Positions 1-7,773 of a stretch of 8,102 bases of DNA are shown piece by piece. Every line of letters begins with the position of its first letter. Within the stretch, counting starts at the first letter, position 1. The notes under the pieces were generated by a model, which saw only the letters and a list, made by a program, of their open reading frames with translations, made no database searches and was not told the DNA's origin. The stretch is from contig WOZY01000280.1 of assembly GCA_011620045.1 (NCBI GenBank), forward strand, positions 1 through 8,102. The letters run 5' to 3'. This DNA comes from Mesotoga sp. Lineage in GTDB: Bacteria; Thermotogota; Thermotogae; Petrotogales; Kosmotogaceae. Both the position numbers and the translations under genes were made by a program.

Positions 1-250
1 TCCTTCAGGGCTTCGATTAAAAATGGTCTTGATCTAATATCTCCCAATCCACCAAGAGATAATGCCGATTGTTTCCTTACCGCGGATGACTCATCTTTGA
101 GAAGAGAATTGATCAGTGCATCAACCGCAGCGGCATCTCTAAATTTGCCTAGACCCTTAGCTGCAATGCACCTTGTATAATCGTCTTTATCCCAAATTAA
201 TTTGAGTAGCATATCAAATGCATTTATATCACCTTTTTCTGCTAAATCCA
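1..250 (-). other. HEAT-like repeat region encoded at the 3' part of the AIPR gene
   Basis: In the AIPR frame this stretch encodes at least two helical hairpins and the start of a third. The first runs through DMLLKLIWDKDDYTRCIAAK, the second starts at AAAVDALINSLLKDESSAVR, and the third at RSRPFLIEAL. The conserved pattern is a leucine-rich first helix, an Asp-rich turn, a V/TR-x-x-A-A/S second helix, then LG-x-x-D before the next unit, with a period near 31 residues. HEAT arrays generally act as protein or nucleic-acid scaffolds. The number of repeats cannot be judged because the window ends inside them. Confidence 0.8.
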
Positions 251-2333
251 GTATTTGATTAATGTCGATAGATTTTGCCAAAAGAGTTATTTGAGACTTA
301 TTAGCCTCGTCCTCATGAATCGGATTACCCTCTTTCCAGGTCCATCCCAGTGGCTCAGCGCCCTGCCAAGCCTGTCTGCAGGAATTGGAAAGTGCCAGTG
401 AGGGTTCTCGGTCTCTGTCAAGAAACTTACCCATGTTGAAACACTGTCTTCTAGCTTTCCCTGTCAATAAGTTCCGCTGTTTCGCCCATATGGATAATTC
501 GAACCAAGCTTTGGACCCCTTATATTTGCAGAATTCGACAGCATCACCTTCATCATTAGTATTCGAATCATATCTGGGACCTTCAATTTCTTCAGCAATA
601 AAGCAGGCAGTGATTCCGTCAGGCAGAACGTACTCTTTTTCTAACAGGGTCTTCCAACACTCTTCTTTCTTGCACCATTCCGTGACATTCAGGTTAGTGT
701 CTCTTATGTGGGTATTCACGATCTGGCACATCGCTTCTATCGCCAACAATACAGTTTTCTCGGATTTCTGTTCGCGCCATATCTTTTCCAGATCTATCTT
801 CGATTGCGCGAGCTCGAACAACCATGCTAATGTGTATGTTATTATGTTATGTCTGTAACCTTCAAATTCTTGCTTTCTGACAATTCTCTCGGCATCCCGC
901 CAGAGGATCAGCAGAGCTACTGTCTGCCTGAAGAATGGTTCGGGTTCATGTTCCTGTTCTTTTAGCCACGAATTAAACTTTGCGAAACTCTTCTGGGCAC
1001 CCAGCGATACGACATAAGGCTTCATCAAGTATGTATTCCAGACTTTTCCAAACAAACCCTTATCGAACCTCTGGTTCTTCGGATAGGCCGCATCGTAAGC
1101 TCTTTCTTTGGCAGTGGTCTTCGCCTCGAGCCGTCTGGTCTCCTCGTAACTCCCCCTCGCCCTCTCGTAGAACCAGTGGGAAATACGGGAGCCGCCTGTG
1201 GGATCGGGGGCCTGTACATTCTTCGACAGCTCATGCAGCTTCTGATGGGTTTTTTCATTGGCCGCCAGATCTGATAGGGAGATCTTATTTTGCGTGTTTG
1301 AGTACTCGCTGATTCGCTGGACAAGAGTATTAATATCCTCTTCCTTAGTAATGCTGATCAGTTTCATCGGTACAAGAATGCCAGAAAGATCCGCTTTCTG
1401 TCTTCTCTTTGCATGATAGAGAGATGCCACTGTCTGGCCACCATTGACTATCTGGAAATCAATCGCTCCGCGAAGGTATCCCGAATGCTCGTCAGCTTTC
1501 ACGAAGTCGACGCTTTGTGCTGATACAGTTATTCCATTGTTGTATGCACAGAACATGCTGGGTTCTTTGATGATGGTCTCGCGGATTCCTCTATTCACCT
1601 TCCCCCGAGCTGATAGAAACACGCGGAGATTCATCTCCAGCAATCGAGTCCCCCATTGCGAATATAACTCGGCCAGCAGGTCACCAGGAATGAATGCAAG
1701 GTATGACGTGTAGACTCCGGACCCATTGGTTTCGTAAAGGCAGGGCACTTTGCCATCCTCTCCGAAGTCGACCGTGATGGCCTCCATTTCGCCATTCTCA
1801 ATGAAGTCGAGAATCCTTCTCATATCCCAGACAATTTTCTTTATATCAATCCCATCAATGGTTTGTAACTCGGCAGGACGTCTTTCTGCAAATCCATCCG
1901 TTATCAGGATTATCGTAGTGCTGATTATCTCATTTCTGCACTCTTGAATCAATCGTGCCAGGTCATGAGCTTCGTTAGCAATCTCGATTTTTTCATGTAG
2001 GTTCGCACGACTTCGGTTGAAGAAATTCAGACATCGATTGAAAGTATCTTCAATCTCTCTTTTCGTGACTTTCGCCTTCGCTTCCTCGATTTCATCCTTC
2101 CAGAGCGCCACAATGAGATACAGTTGACCTGTATCGGAATCGTAATAATAGCCGTCGACCTTGAGACCTCTGGCCTGATACGAACATCGAGTGCAATCCT
2201 CGATTTCTCCCGCTTCGACCAGAATCTCGCCAACATCCTCTAAGAACTGATGTTCCTTGAGCAGTTCAAATACAAGGGATTTTGAGCTGATATCAGAATG
2301 GAAACGTCTGGATCCGTCTTCAATCTTGCTCAT
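1..2333 (-). CDS. AIPR-family protein with C-terminal HEAT repeats (partial, runs off left edge)
   Basis: The frame from the ATG at 2333 is open for 777 codons with no stop before the edge, so the C-terminus is missing. The AIPR (abortive-infection phage resistance) family signature is clear: NLRVFLSARGKVNRGIR at 235-251, AYNNGIT at 263-269 and IVNGGQTVAS at 295-304. A tryptophan-rich segment beginning WFELSIWAK at about 610 appears to close the AIPR core near residue 660. From about 695 onward the sequence becomes helical repeats of about 31 residues, for example AAKGLGKFRD near 724 followed by AAVDALINSLL, then ALSLGGLGDI and PFLIEAL. These match PBS-lyase/HEAT repeats. Such a tail is not part of the AIPR family as I know it. 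The AIPR biochemical role is unsettled; its operon position suggests an effector or sensor working with the nuclease and motor. Ribosome site GGAGAGG lies inside the preceding gene. AIPR identity is firm and the HEAT reading fairly so. Confidence 0.92.
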   Translation of the reverse strand, partial: MSKIEDGSRRFHSDISSKSLVFELLKEHQFLEDVGEILVEAGEIEDCTRCSYQARGLKVDGYYYDSDTGQLYLIVALWKDEIEEAKAKVTKREIEDTFNRCLNFFNRSRANLHEKIEIANEAHDLARLIQECRNEIISTTIILITDGFAERRPAELQTIDGIDIKKIVWDMRRILDFIENGEMEAITVDFGEDGKVPCLYETNGSGVYTSYLAFIPGDLLAELYSQWGTRLLEMNLRVFLSARGKVNRGIRETIIKEPSMFCAYNNGITVSAQSVDFVKADEHSGYLRGAIDFQIVNGGQTVASLYHAKRRQKADLSGILVPMKLISITKEEDINTLVQRISEYSNTQNKISLSDLAANEKTHQKLHELSKNVQAPDPTGGSRISHWFYERARGSYEETRRLEAKTTAKERAYDAAYPKNQRFDKGLFGKVWNTYLMKPYVVSLGAQKSFAKFNSWLKEQEHEPEPFFRQTVALLILWRDAERIVRKQEFEGYRHNIITYTLAWLFELAQSKIDLEKIWREQKSEKTVLLAIEAMCQIVNTHIRDTNLNVTEWCKKEECWKTLLEKEYVLPDGITACFIAEEIEGPRYDSNTNDEGDAVEFCKYKGSKAWFELSIWAKQRNLLTGKARRQCFNMGKFLDRDREPSLALSNSCRQAWQGAEPLGWTWKEGNPIHEDEANKSQITLLAKSIDINQILDLAEKGDINAFDMLLKLIWDKDDYTRCIAAKGLGKFRDAAAVDALINSLLKDESSAVRKQSALSLGGLGDIRSRPFLIEALK

Positions 2334-3327
2334 TTGCACCCTCTCCAACGAATTCCCTGATTATCTCTCCAACAGTCTTCTCAAACGGTTTGCACGCAGA
2401 AATCGTCACAGTGTATCGTAGGTCACCAACCCCCGGGGGGACGGAGACTATGCGTGGGAATCCGCTCCGAATGTCGAAAACCTCTGTGCTCCTTATTGTG
2501 TACTGTTTTGAATATTTGTCTGCATCAAAATCCAGGTAGCCCGCTTCTATAAGGCTGGACTCGAAAATGCTACTCGCATTCCCATCGTTCTCCAATAGCT
2601 GCCTTACAGTCACAACTGAATTGGGCAAAGAAATACCGCCAGATTCCACTTCATTCAGGGTAAGAACGATGAGTGCGAGCGATTCGAGATCCGCATCATC
2701 AAGCTGTTTCTCGCTGCTAATCGTTACCTTTCTGGGCTCCTTTAATATCGTCGTCTTCACTTCAAGAGCTGCGCCCAGATGGACAAAATCTTGATAAGCT
2801 CCTGAGCTGCCTTTCCAGGAAGACACTCCATCATGCGGTGACAATCCTGCTCTGAGCAGTGTCTCAAGAATCATGAGTTCACCGAATAGACCACGTTGTC
2901 TTTCTGCGGACAAACCCTCTTGACCCCATCTCTCGAAGAATCTGGACCACCTGTTAAAACAGTTCTGGAGATTCTTAATCCTAGAGGTTAGATCGGATGA
3001 TTCAAGGGTCCTTATGATGTCAGAACTCAAGGTCGTGAAGACTGATCGGTGCTCCGGATTCTCGACATACAGGCAAACATGCTTCGCATCCCGCTCTGGG
3101 CCTGCCAGAGAGATGATCTTAAATCCCATTCCCCGCCAGCGTGGTGGCATCAGTGCGCTAGCATCTTCGGGCAGAATCTCAATGAGAATTGCCCGAGTGC
3201 GACCTGGACTCAGAATAGCTATCCTAATTCCTGTTTCCTTTTCAAGGTCCAGTCTCCTGTACACACCCTCGTCTCCAGCATAGCGTTCTTCCAATTCATG
3301 CCAGTACGTCTTGAGGTTATGCTGCAT
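2320..3327 (-). CDS. DUF4420 / PD-(D/E)XK motif protein, probable nuclease subunit
   Basis: This 335-residue protein resembles the DUF4420 family, classed as a putative PD-(D/E)XK member. Candidate catalytic residues are Glu150 in GLFGE, Asp180 in YQDF, and the pair Glu189 and Lys191 in LEVKTT. Their order and spacing, E-x(29)-D-x(8)-E-x-K, fit a metal-dependent nuclease core. That core lies at about 140-225, followed by a strand-rich stretch (LALIVLTLNEV at 217-227) expected after the active-site lysine. The N-terminal 140 residues are not recognisable as a known domain. Its usual neighbours are Z1 and AIPR genes, as here, so it is likely the DNA-cutting subunit; this is inferred. The start is well supported by GAGGTG placed 8 bases upstream, overlapping the Z1 stop region. 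Its 3' end overlaps the AIPR start by 14 bases. Length is typical and nothing looks broken. Confidence 0.88.
   Translation of the reverse strand: MQHNLKTYWHELEERYAGDEGVYRRLDLEKETGIRIAILSPGRTRAILIEILPEDASALMPPRWRGMGFKIISLAGPERDAKHVCLYVENPEHRSVFTTLSSDIIRTLESSDLTSRIKNLQNCFNRWSRFFERWGQEGLSAERQRGLFGELMILETLLRAGLSPHDGVSSWKGSSGAYQDFVHLGAALEVKTTILKEPRKVTISSEKQLDDADLESLALIVLTLNEVESGGISLPNSVVTVRQLLENDGNASSIFESSLIEAGYLDFDADKYSKQYTIRSTEVFDIRSGFPRIVSVPPGVGDLRYTVTISACKPFEKTVGEIIREFVGEGANEQD
2334..2346 (-). promoter_or_regulatory. Ribosome binding site of the AIPR gene, inside the DUF4420 gene
   Basis: Read on the minus strand, GGAGAGGGTGCAA precedes the ATG. GAGG is 6 bases and GGAG 9 bases from the start. 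The site lies within the last codons of the DUF4420 gene and supports the overlapping start at 2333. Confidence 0.75.
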
Positions 3328-3335
3328 GTTGTCCG

Positions 3336-3341
3336 CACCTC
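3336..3341 (-). promoter_or_regulatory. Ribosome binding site of the DUF4420 gene
   Basis: GAGGTG on the minus strand, overlapping the Z1 stop codon TGA and 8 bases from the ATG at 3327. It fixes the start of the nuclease gene and allows translational coupling to Z1. Confidence 0.8.
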
Positions 3342-6135
3342 ACGTATAGTGCTCGTCTTCCTTCTGGTAGACTGGATTTACCCAGTATTCTATGGGTTCA
3401 GCGGTTTCGCTTTCCGGGAAACTGATAGCCCAACCGACGATCTCCTGACCCCCTTTGCCGTAGGAATTCCCGGATTCATCCTTTCCGGTAGGAAGGTAGA
3501 CAAGAAGTAGTCCTTTCTCCTTGGATCTAACATGCCTAATAGCGATTCCGGATGGGAGACCCTTTTTGGATACAATTTTGTTTCGCTCTGTTATGTCATA
3601 CTCTCGTGCCTTCCTTAACTCATCCTCTGATAAGTCGACAGCTTCATCTGGAGGGCTTACGAGTCTCTTTATGGATATCTTCTGGTTGGTTATCGAGAAG
3701 ATTGGATTCCTTATCACACACCTGATATCATAACCTGCAACAGAGACACTATGAGTTTCATTAGATTTTCGCAACGATCCGCTGCTTCTATTTACGATTA
3801 CTACATCCCATTCAACAAGTTCGTTTTTAGAGTTCTGTTTCTCGATATATCCGGCGATTCTTTTTGGATCAACGATTCTACCAAAAATGTCGTGAGCTCT
3901 GTACGTGGCCAAGAAGGTGAGTACCATATCGACGGGAACTTCCTTCCAGTGAAGCCGTGAGTTCGCTTCGTACCTTACATCCGGTTCCCGGCCAATATTT
4001 CTTATGAGTCTCTCAAGAGCTCTCAGATTCATCTGTGAATAATTTGGATCGAACACAACCGTTTCTGAAATCTTGCCACTATATGAAAGGGATATCTTCT
4101 GCTTGCTCCTTGATTTTCCCATTGATGTCACAGCAAGACGTCCAGGATGGCTGCGAATCTTCAAACCGAATTCGCTAGGTGTTAATCCCAACTCCGACAT
4201 ATATTCAACTTCCTCCCGGAGCTCCTGCGTGGCCAGAGCTATGTGACGATACCAAGATATGAGTTCATCGGTAGTGAATATACGACAAAGATCTGAATAA
4301 CCTCCTCTGTACCCGAACCACCTTCCCATCTGCATCAGCGTGTCATAAAGTGCAGACGCCCGCAAGTAATAACTAACAGTGAGTCCTTCGAAAGTCAATC
4401 CTCTTGAGAGCTTGTCACCACCGACGACGATTACATTTAGCCCTCTTTCTTCCCATGGCACATCTTCACCAATTTTTTTTCTGTGGTTTGCGGCCTCTTC
4501 CACTTCTTTGTAGTCCAATACATCTCTGACAGTCCCGTTGATCGTTTTCACTTTCATTACTCTGGCAACAAAACCAAGACTCTTCTCAATCTGGCACCAT
4601 TCATGGACTGTCGCATCACTGAATCCCATCTCCGCCATTCTGGCAGAGGTCGAAATGAAATCATTTTCCCAGATCTCTCGGAAATCCGAGAGGTCATTCT
4701 TGCTCATGATCCTGGAAACCAATCCATTTAGTTCCTCGGTGATAAGCATCGAGATTTGTGCCTGAACAGCCGTGAATCTGGTGACATGCACAAGCATTGA
4801 ATTGTGCGGCACACCGTCTGATCGCAGCCTCCTTGCCGCACAAGTGAGCAGAAAACATTTCAATGCTCGCGTCAAGCTGTCAGGCAGTTTGCTGACCTTC
4901 AATTTCTTGTCATGGCCCTCAGGAATTTGATTCGATTGGTCATTGACGATCCGTACCAGTGGCAATGGTTCAATTGCTTCGATATCCTGGTCTGGATCGC
5001 TGTCAATGCCAAAAATACTCTCAGGTCCTAGGTAGTTACTCGGCTGCGGAAGGCTGATTATAAAATTTTTTGGGAAAAGATCTTCGCCGTAACGCGGATG
5101 GGGATCATCGTGGTATATGAACACATTCGCATAAGGGGTAGCAGTGTATCCAACGTATGCTTTCTTCTCAAAAATATTCAAGAACTTCCGAATCAGCTTG
5201 TTTGTTGTTGTCGGATCCCACTCTTCGATTATCTTGTCATTCTCATCCCTCTCTGGCTCTTTGGTATTAATGGAAGCAAAATCGCACTCATCATCAATCA
5301 GAAGTAGGGGAATATCCTTGATTACTTTGTTGCCCTTTGCATCAGTCTGGCCTACAACCGACTGAATCCATGTAATTAAATTACGCAAGATGCTAACATT
5401 CTTCTTGATGACAAGTATGATGGGCGCGCCATTTTTGTCTGGAAAGATCCCGCTCTGGTTAGCGACAGATTTACTGAAATCACCTTTTTGGTTACTACTC
5501 GTGAGAGTATAGACAGGATTGTGCTCTTGAAACATAGTCCTCACACCTATCTTCTTCTCACCTCCGGTCAGCTTCTGCACTTTGTCCATATCATATCCCA
5601 GAAACTCTTCATTTAACCTCATCTGAGTCTGGCTTCTAAGACTGTCATGCACGCCTGCAAGAACTATCACAAGTTTGTATCCCGCATCTGTGGCCTTCGT
5701 AATTAATGCGGTGTAGTTAGCGGTCTTCCCTGATTGAACACTCCCCATCACCATTCCTCGCCTGTCCCACGGGCCTGCACGCTCCGGGTCCTCCAATCTT
5801 GAGAATATCTGGTTCGAAAGTTGGTCAATGCTCTGTATCAATCGCTTGGGCCAGCCCTTGGCTAAAGTGAGGTAGTCGCTGTAGTGGATCCAGAAATGCC
5901 AGTCGATCCTGCGTTTGAGTCCCTCTCCGGTGGAAGGATTGAACCATTCGATGTGATCCATCGCGTCATCGAGTATGTCAGCGGTTCCGATTCTGACCGA
6001 ATGAATCGATTCAAGTCGTCTGAATAGCCATTCCTCATCTAGATCCTCATTGGAGAATGCTTGTTTCATTATGCCTATGAAGATCCGAATTTCCTGTGGT
6101 GTAACGTTTATGTTCTTTAGATAGGCATGGGACAT
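3340..6135 (-). CDS. Z1-domain superfamily II helicase-like ATPase
   Basis: This 931-residue cytoplasmic protein carries a complete set of superfamily II motor motifs. Walker A is GSVQSGKT at 131-138. Motif II is IDDECD at 280-285, and motif III is TATP at 331-334. The C-terminal RecA-like half is the Z1 domain, with GGDKLSRGLTFEGL at 572-585 (motif V) and QMGRWFGYR at 602-610 (motif VI, arginine finger). The first 120 residues and roughly the last 280 match nothing I recognise and may bind partners or DNA. Z1 proteins occur beside MORC-like ATPases and nucleases in predicted restriction systems, where they probably translocate on or remodel DNA using ATP. The gene starts 5 bases after the ATPase stop and has no clear Shine-Dalgarno site, so it is probably translated by coupling. 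All key residues are present and the length suits the family. The family assignment is firm; the substrate and helicase activity are unproven. Confidence 0.95.
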   Translation of the reverse strand: MSHAYLKNINVTPQEIRIFIGIMKQAFSNEDLDEEWLFRRLESIHSVRIGTADILDDAMDHIEWFNPSTGEGLKRRIDWHFWIHYSDYLTLAKGWPKRLIQSIDQLSNQIFSRLEDPERAGPWDRRGMVMGSVQSGKTANYTALITKATDAGYKLVIVLAGVHDSLRSQTQMRLNEEFLGYDMDKVQKLTGGEKKIGVRTMFQEHNPVYTLTSSNQKGDFSKSVANQSGIFPDKNGAPIILVIKKNVSILRNLITWIQSVVGQTDAKGNKVIKDIPLLLIDDECDFASINTKEPERDENDKIIEEWDPTTTNKLIRKFLNIFEKKAYVGYTATPYANVFIYHDDPHPRYGEDLFPKNFIISLPQPSNYLGPESIFGIDSDPDQDIEAIEPLPLVRIVNDQSNQIPEGHDKKLKVSKLPDSLTRALKCFLLTCAARRLRSDGVPHNSMLVHVTRFTAVQAQISMLITEELNGLVSRIMSKNDLSDFREIWENDFISTSARMAEMGFSDATVHEWCQIEKSLGFVARVMKVKTINGTVRDVLDYKEVEEAANHRKKIGEDVPWEERGLNVIVVGGDKLSRGLTFEGLTVSYYLRASALYDTLMQMGRWFGYRGGYSDLCRIFTTDELISWYRHIALATQELREEVEYMSELGLTPSEFGLKIRSHPGRLAVTSMGKSRSKQKISLSYSGKISETVVFDPNYSQMNLRALERLIRNIGREPDVRYEANSRLHWKEVPVDMVLTFLATYRAHDIFGRIVDPKRIAGYIEKQNSKNELVEWDVVIVNRSSGSLRKSNETHSVSVAGYDIRCVIRNPIFSITNQKISIKRLVSPPDEAVDLSEDELRKAREYDITERNKIVSKKGLPSGIAIRHVRSKEKGLLLVYLPTGKDESGNSYGKGGQEIVGWAISFPESETAEPIEYWVNPVYQKEDEHYT

Positions 6136-6140
6136 GCCGA

Positions 6141-7655
6141 TTATCTTTTCGTGGATCTCGTCCGTGTGTCTTCCTCCTCTGCTATCTTGTCTAAAGCTGC
6201 TTGGAATGCGGGATGCGTGTTGAATGGTTCGATGAACAAGACGTATCCACTCGCCTCATCATGAGTTCTTCCCATTGCTCTTTTTTCCTTATAGATCTGA
6301 ACGCACATGTCAATCAGCTCTCGGTCTGGCCGAGAAATATCTGGAGGAAGATTGACGTGACAGTCTTCTTGGTTGCACGAGTCAATGATGATCTCCCTGT
6401 GAGGGACTGTGCGTTCGATCGTACTGAACAATTTCCTGACCCACGGGTCTGGAGGAGTAAGCTCTGCGAGGATCCGCTTTATAGATTCGTTGTCGCGGTT
6501 GATCTCATAAACGATCTTGTCACCCTTTCTTCTCTTAGTCCAGACCTGCTGAGCGTTCTTTTGGCCAGGCTTTCCAGTCCTTCCACTTCTAGCTCTGTAT
6601 ATTTTAACTGCTTCTACTCTGGTTGCCCTGGCCACTTTCTCCAGTTCCGCCCTCAACCTGTCAGGCGGAATAGCCTCCGCCTTCTTGATATCTATTCGCC
6701 AATCCGTGTCCATGTCGTTCTTGAGATCGACCATTATACGGCCGAGTTTGTAGTGTTCCTCAGCCTTGAGGTCGAAGTTCAGGTAGCCCCCGGAGACAAT
6801 CATTCGGCGATTTCTGTATATGTAGAATCCCTGTTGGGCATTCCAGCCATTAGGTCCAGCTCCTGTCGTGGTCTCTGTTGCCGTTCTTTTTGATACGTGT
6901 GGCAGAATATACGGAATGATTTTTACTGAGCCGTCCTCATACTTCTCAGTCGATAGCTCCTGAGTAAACTGATTTGATGTTAGATAAGGGTCCCAAGGTT
7001 TGAGTGGCGTCCTGCCAATGGAAATGTTCAATTTTGCCGGGCCGCTCATGTATCTGTGAAACACCATCTCAATATGATTCGCTACATCGATGAACTTATT
7101 ATTGAAAACAGTCTCTGCATCCGTGATATCATCATGTTTATCGATAACTCTGTCCAGCTGCTGCCAGAGGACCACCGTTCCGTTCTCCATAATTGCAAGG
7201 TCCTCTAACATAGGTTCTGCATTTTCCGGTGGGGACAGTCTCAATTGCCATTTCTTAGTCTTTTCGATTAAGTCAAGGTCCCAGCACCTCGTCGAAGTTG
7301 TTCCATTTTTTACCTTGCTCTTTACGGTGAGAAGCCTGCACTGGGAGAATGACGCTGTCTTAAGACCGAGCCCGAATCTTCCCAGGTCCTCAGGCTCTCT
7401 TGTCTCATCGGGTCCCTTGCCGCAAAGGCGCATGGCCTCACGTAGTTCATCCTCGGTCATTCCTCTTCCATCGTCCTTCACTCTGATCCAAGGATCACCG
7501 TTCGCCCAGTCAAAGTCTATCCATATATTTTTGGCTTCGGCAGAGATGCTGTTATCTATGATGTCCGCGATGGCCATCGGTAGATTATACCCGATTGCCC
7601 TCATGGATGCTACCATCGCATATGCATTGGGTGATACCTCTTCGCAGTTTGCCAT
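6141..7655 (-). CDS. MORC/MutL-like GHKL ATPase of a paraMORC-Z1 defence operon
   Basis: This 504-residue protein has a GHKL (gyrase, Hsp90, histidine kinase, MutL) ATPase domain at its N-terminus. The N-box is at about residues 28-39 (AIADIIDNSISA), the first glycine box at 61-66 (DDGRGM), and the second at 92-100 (GRFGLGLKT). A second, S5-like transducer domain follows. It includes QGFYIYRNRR at 275-284 and WRIDIKKA at 319-326, where a conserved lysine is expected to reach the ATP gamma-phosphate. There is no signal peptide or membrane segment, so it should be cytoplasmic. The family is known from restriction-like neighbourhoods and is thought to clamp or remodel DNA or protein complexes by ATP-driven dimerisation. 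The N-box has Asp31 where many GHKL enzymes have Glu. The ATG is the first in frame after an upstream TAG. Its ribosome site GAGGG lies only 3 bases away, which is unusually close. It is the first gene of the operon and ends 5 bases before Z1. I am sure of the fold; the defence role is inferred. Confidence 0.93.
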   Translation of the reverse strand: MANCEEVSPNAYAMVASMRAIGYNLPMAIADIIDNSISAEAKNIWIDFDWANGDPWIRVKDDGRGMTEDELREAMRLCGKGPDETREPEDLGRFGLGLKTASFSQCRLLTVKSKVKNGTTSTRCWDLDLIEKTKKWQLRLSPPENAEPMLEDLAIMENGTVVLWQQLDRVIDKHDDITDAETVFNNKFIDVANHIEMVFHRYMSGPAKLNISIGRTPLKPWDPYLTSNQFTQELSTEKYEDGSVKIIPYILPHVSKRTATETTTGAGPNGWNAQQGFYIYRNRRMIVSGGYLNFDLKAEEHYKLGRIMVDLKNDMDTDWRIDIKKAEAIPPDRLRAELEKVARATRVEAVKIYRARSGRTGKPGQKNAQQVWTKRRKGDKIVYEINRDNESIKRILAELTPPDPWVRKLFSTIERTVPHREIIIDSCNQEDCHVNLPPDISRPDRELIDMCVQIYKEKRAMGRTHDEASGYVLFIEPFNTHPAFQAALDKIAEEEDTRTRSTKR

Positions 7656-7744
7656 TTTCCCTCGATTGCACCATCTCTGCAGCTACGGCTTGGACCATTG
7701 CATGATCGCGAGCCAAACTGTCACAGGCGCAGATCTTGTATTCC

Positions 7745-7773
7745 ATTATCATATATATATTGAAGCATCAATA
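7745..7773 (-). promoter_or_regulatory. Candidate operon promoter with overlapping inverted repeat
   Basis: On the minus strand an AT-rich block, ATATATATAT followed by GATAAT, lies about 90 bases before the ATPase start. GATAAT (7750-7745) could be a bacterial -10 box, with TTGATG (7771-7766) as -35 but a short 15-base spacer. The alternating AT run could instead be an archaeal TATA box. A perfect inverted repeat, TATTGA-N4-TCAATA (7773-7758), overlaps the -35 position and could be an operator. This is the only promoter-like element found upstream of the first gene, and no regulator gene is visible beside it. Confidence 0.4.

Noticed and set aside
385..858. 157-codon plus-strand open frame
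   Set aside because: It is antisense to the AIPR gene, whose frame is continuous and carries family motifs.
1025..1324. 99-codon and (2236-2027) 69-codon minus-strand frames
   Set aside because: They are alternate frames inside the AIPR gene, Arg-rich and without domains. They do not indicate a frameshift, because the AIPR frame stays open throughout.
6201..6893. 230-codon plus-strand open frame
   Set aside because: It is fully antisense to the ATPase C-terminal half and has no recognisable motif or ribosome site.
7585..7674. Out-of-frame ATG upstream of the ATPase start giving a short overlapping reading frame
   Set aside because: It has about 29 codons, no convincing ribosome site, and no sign of a regulatory leader peptide.
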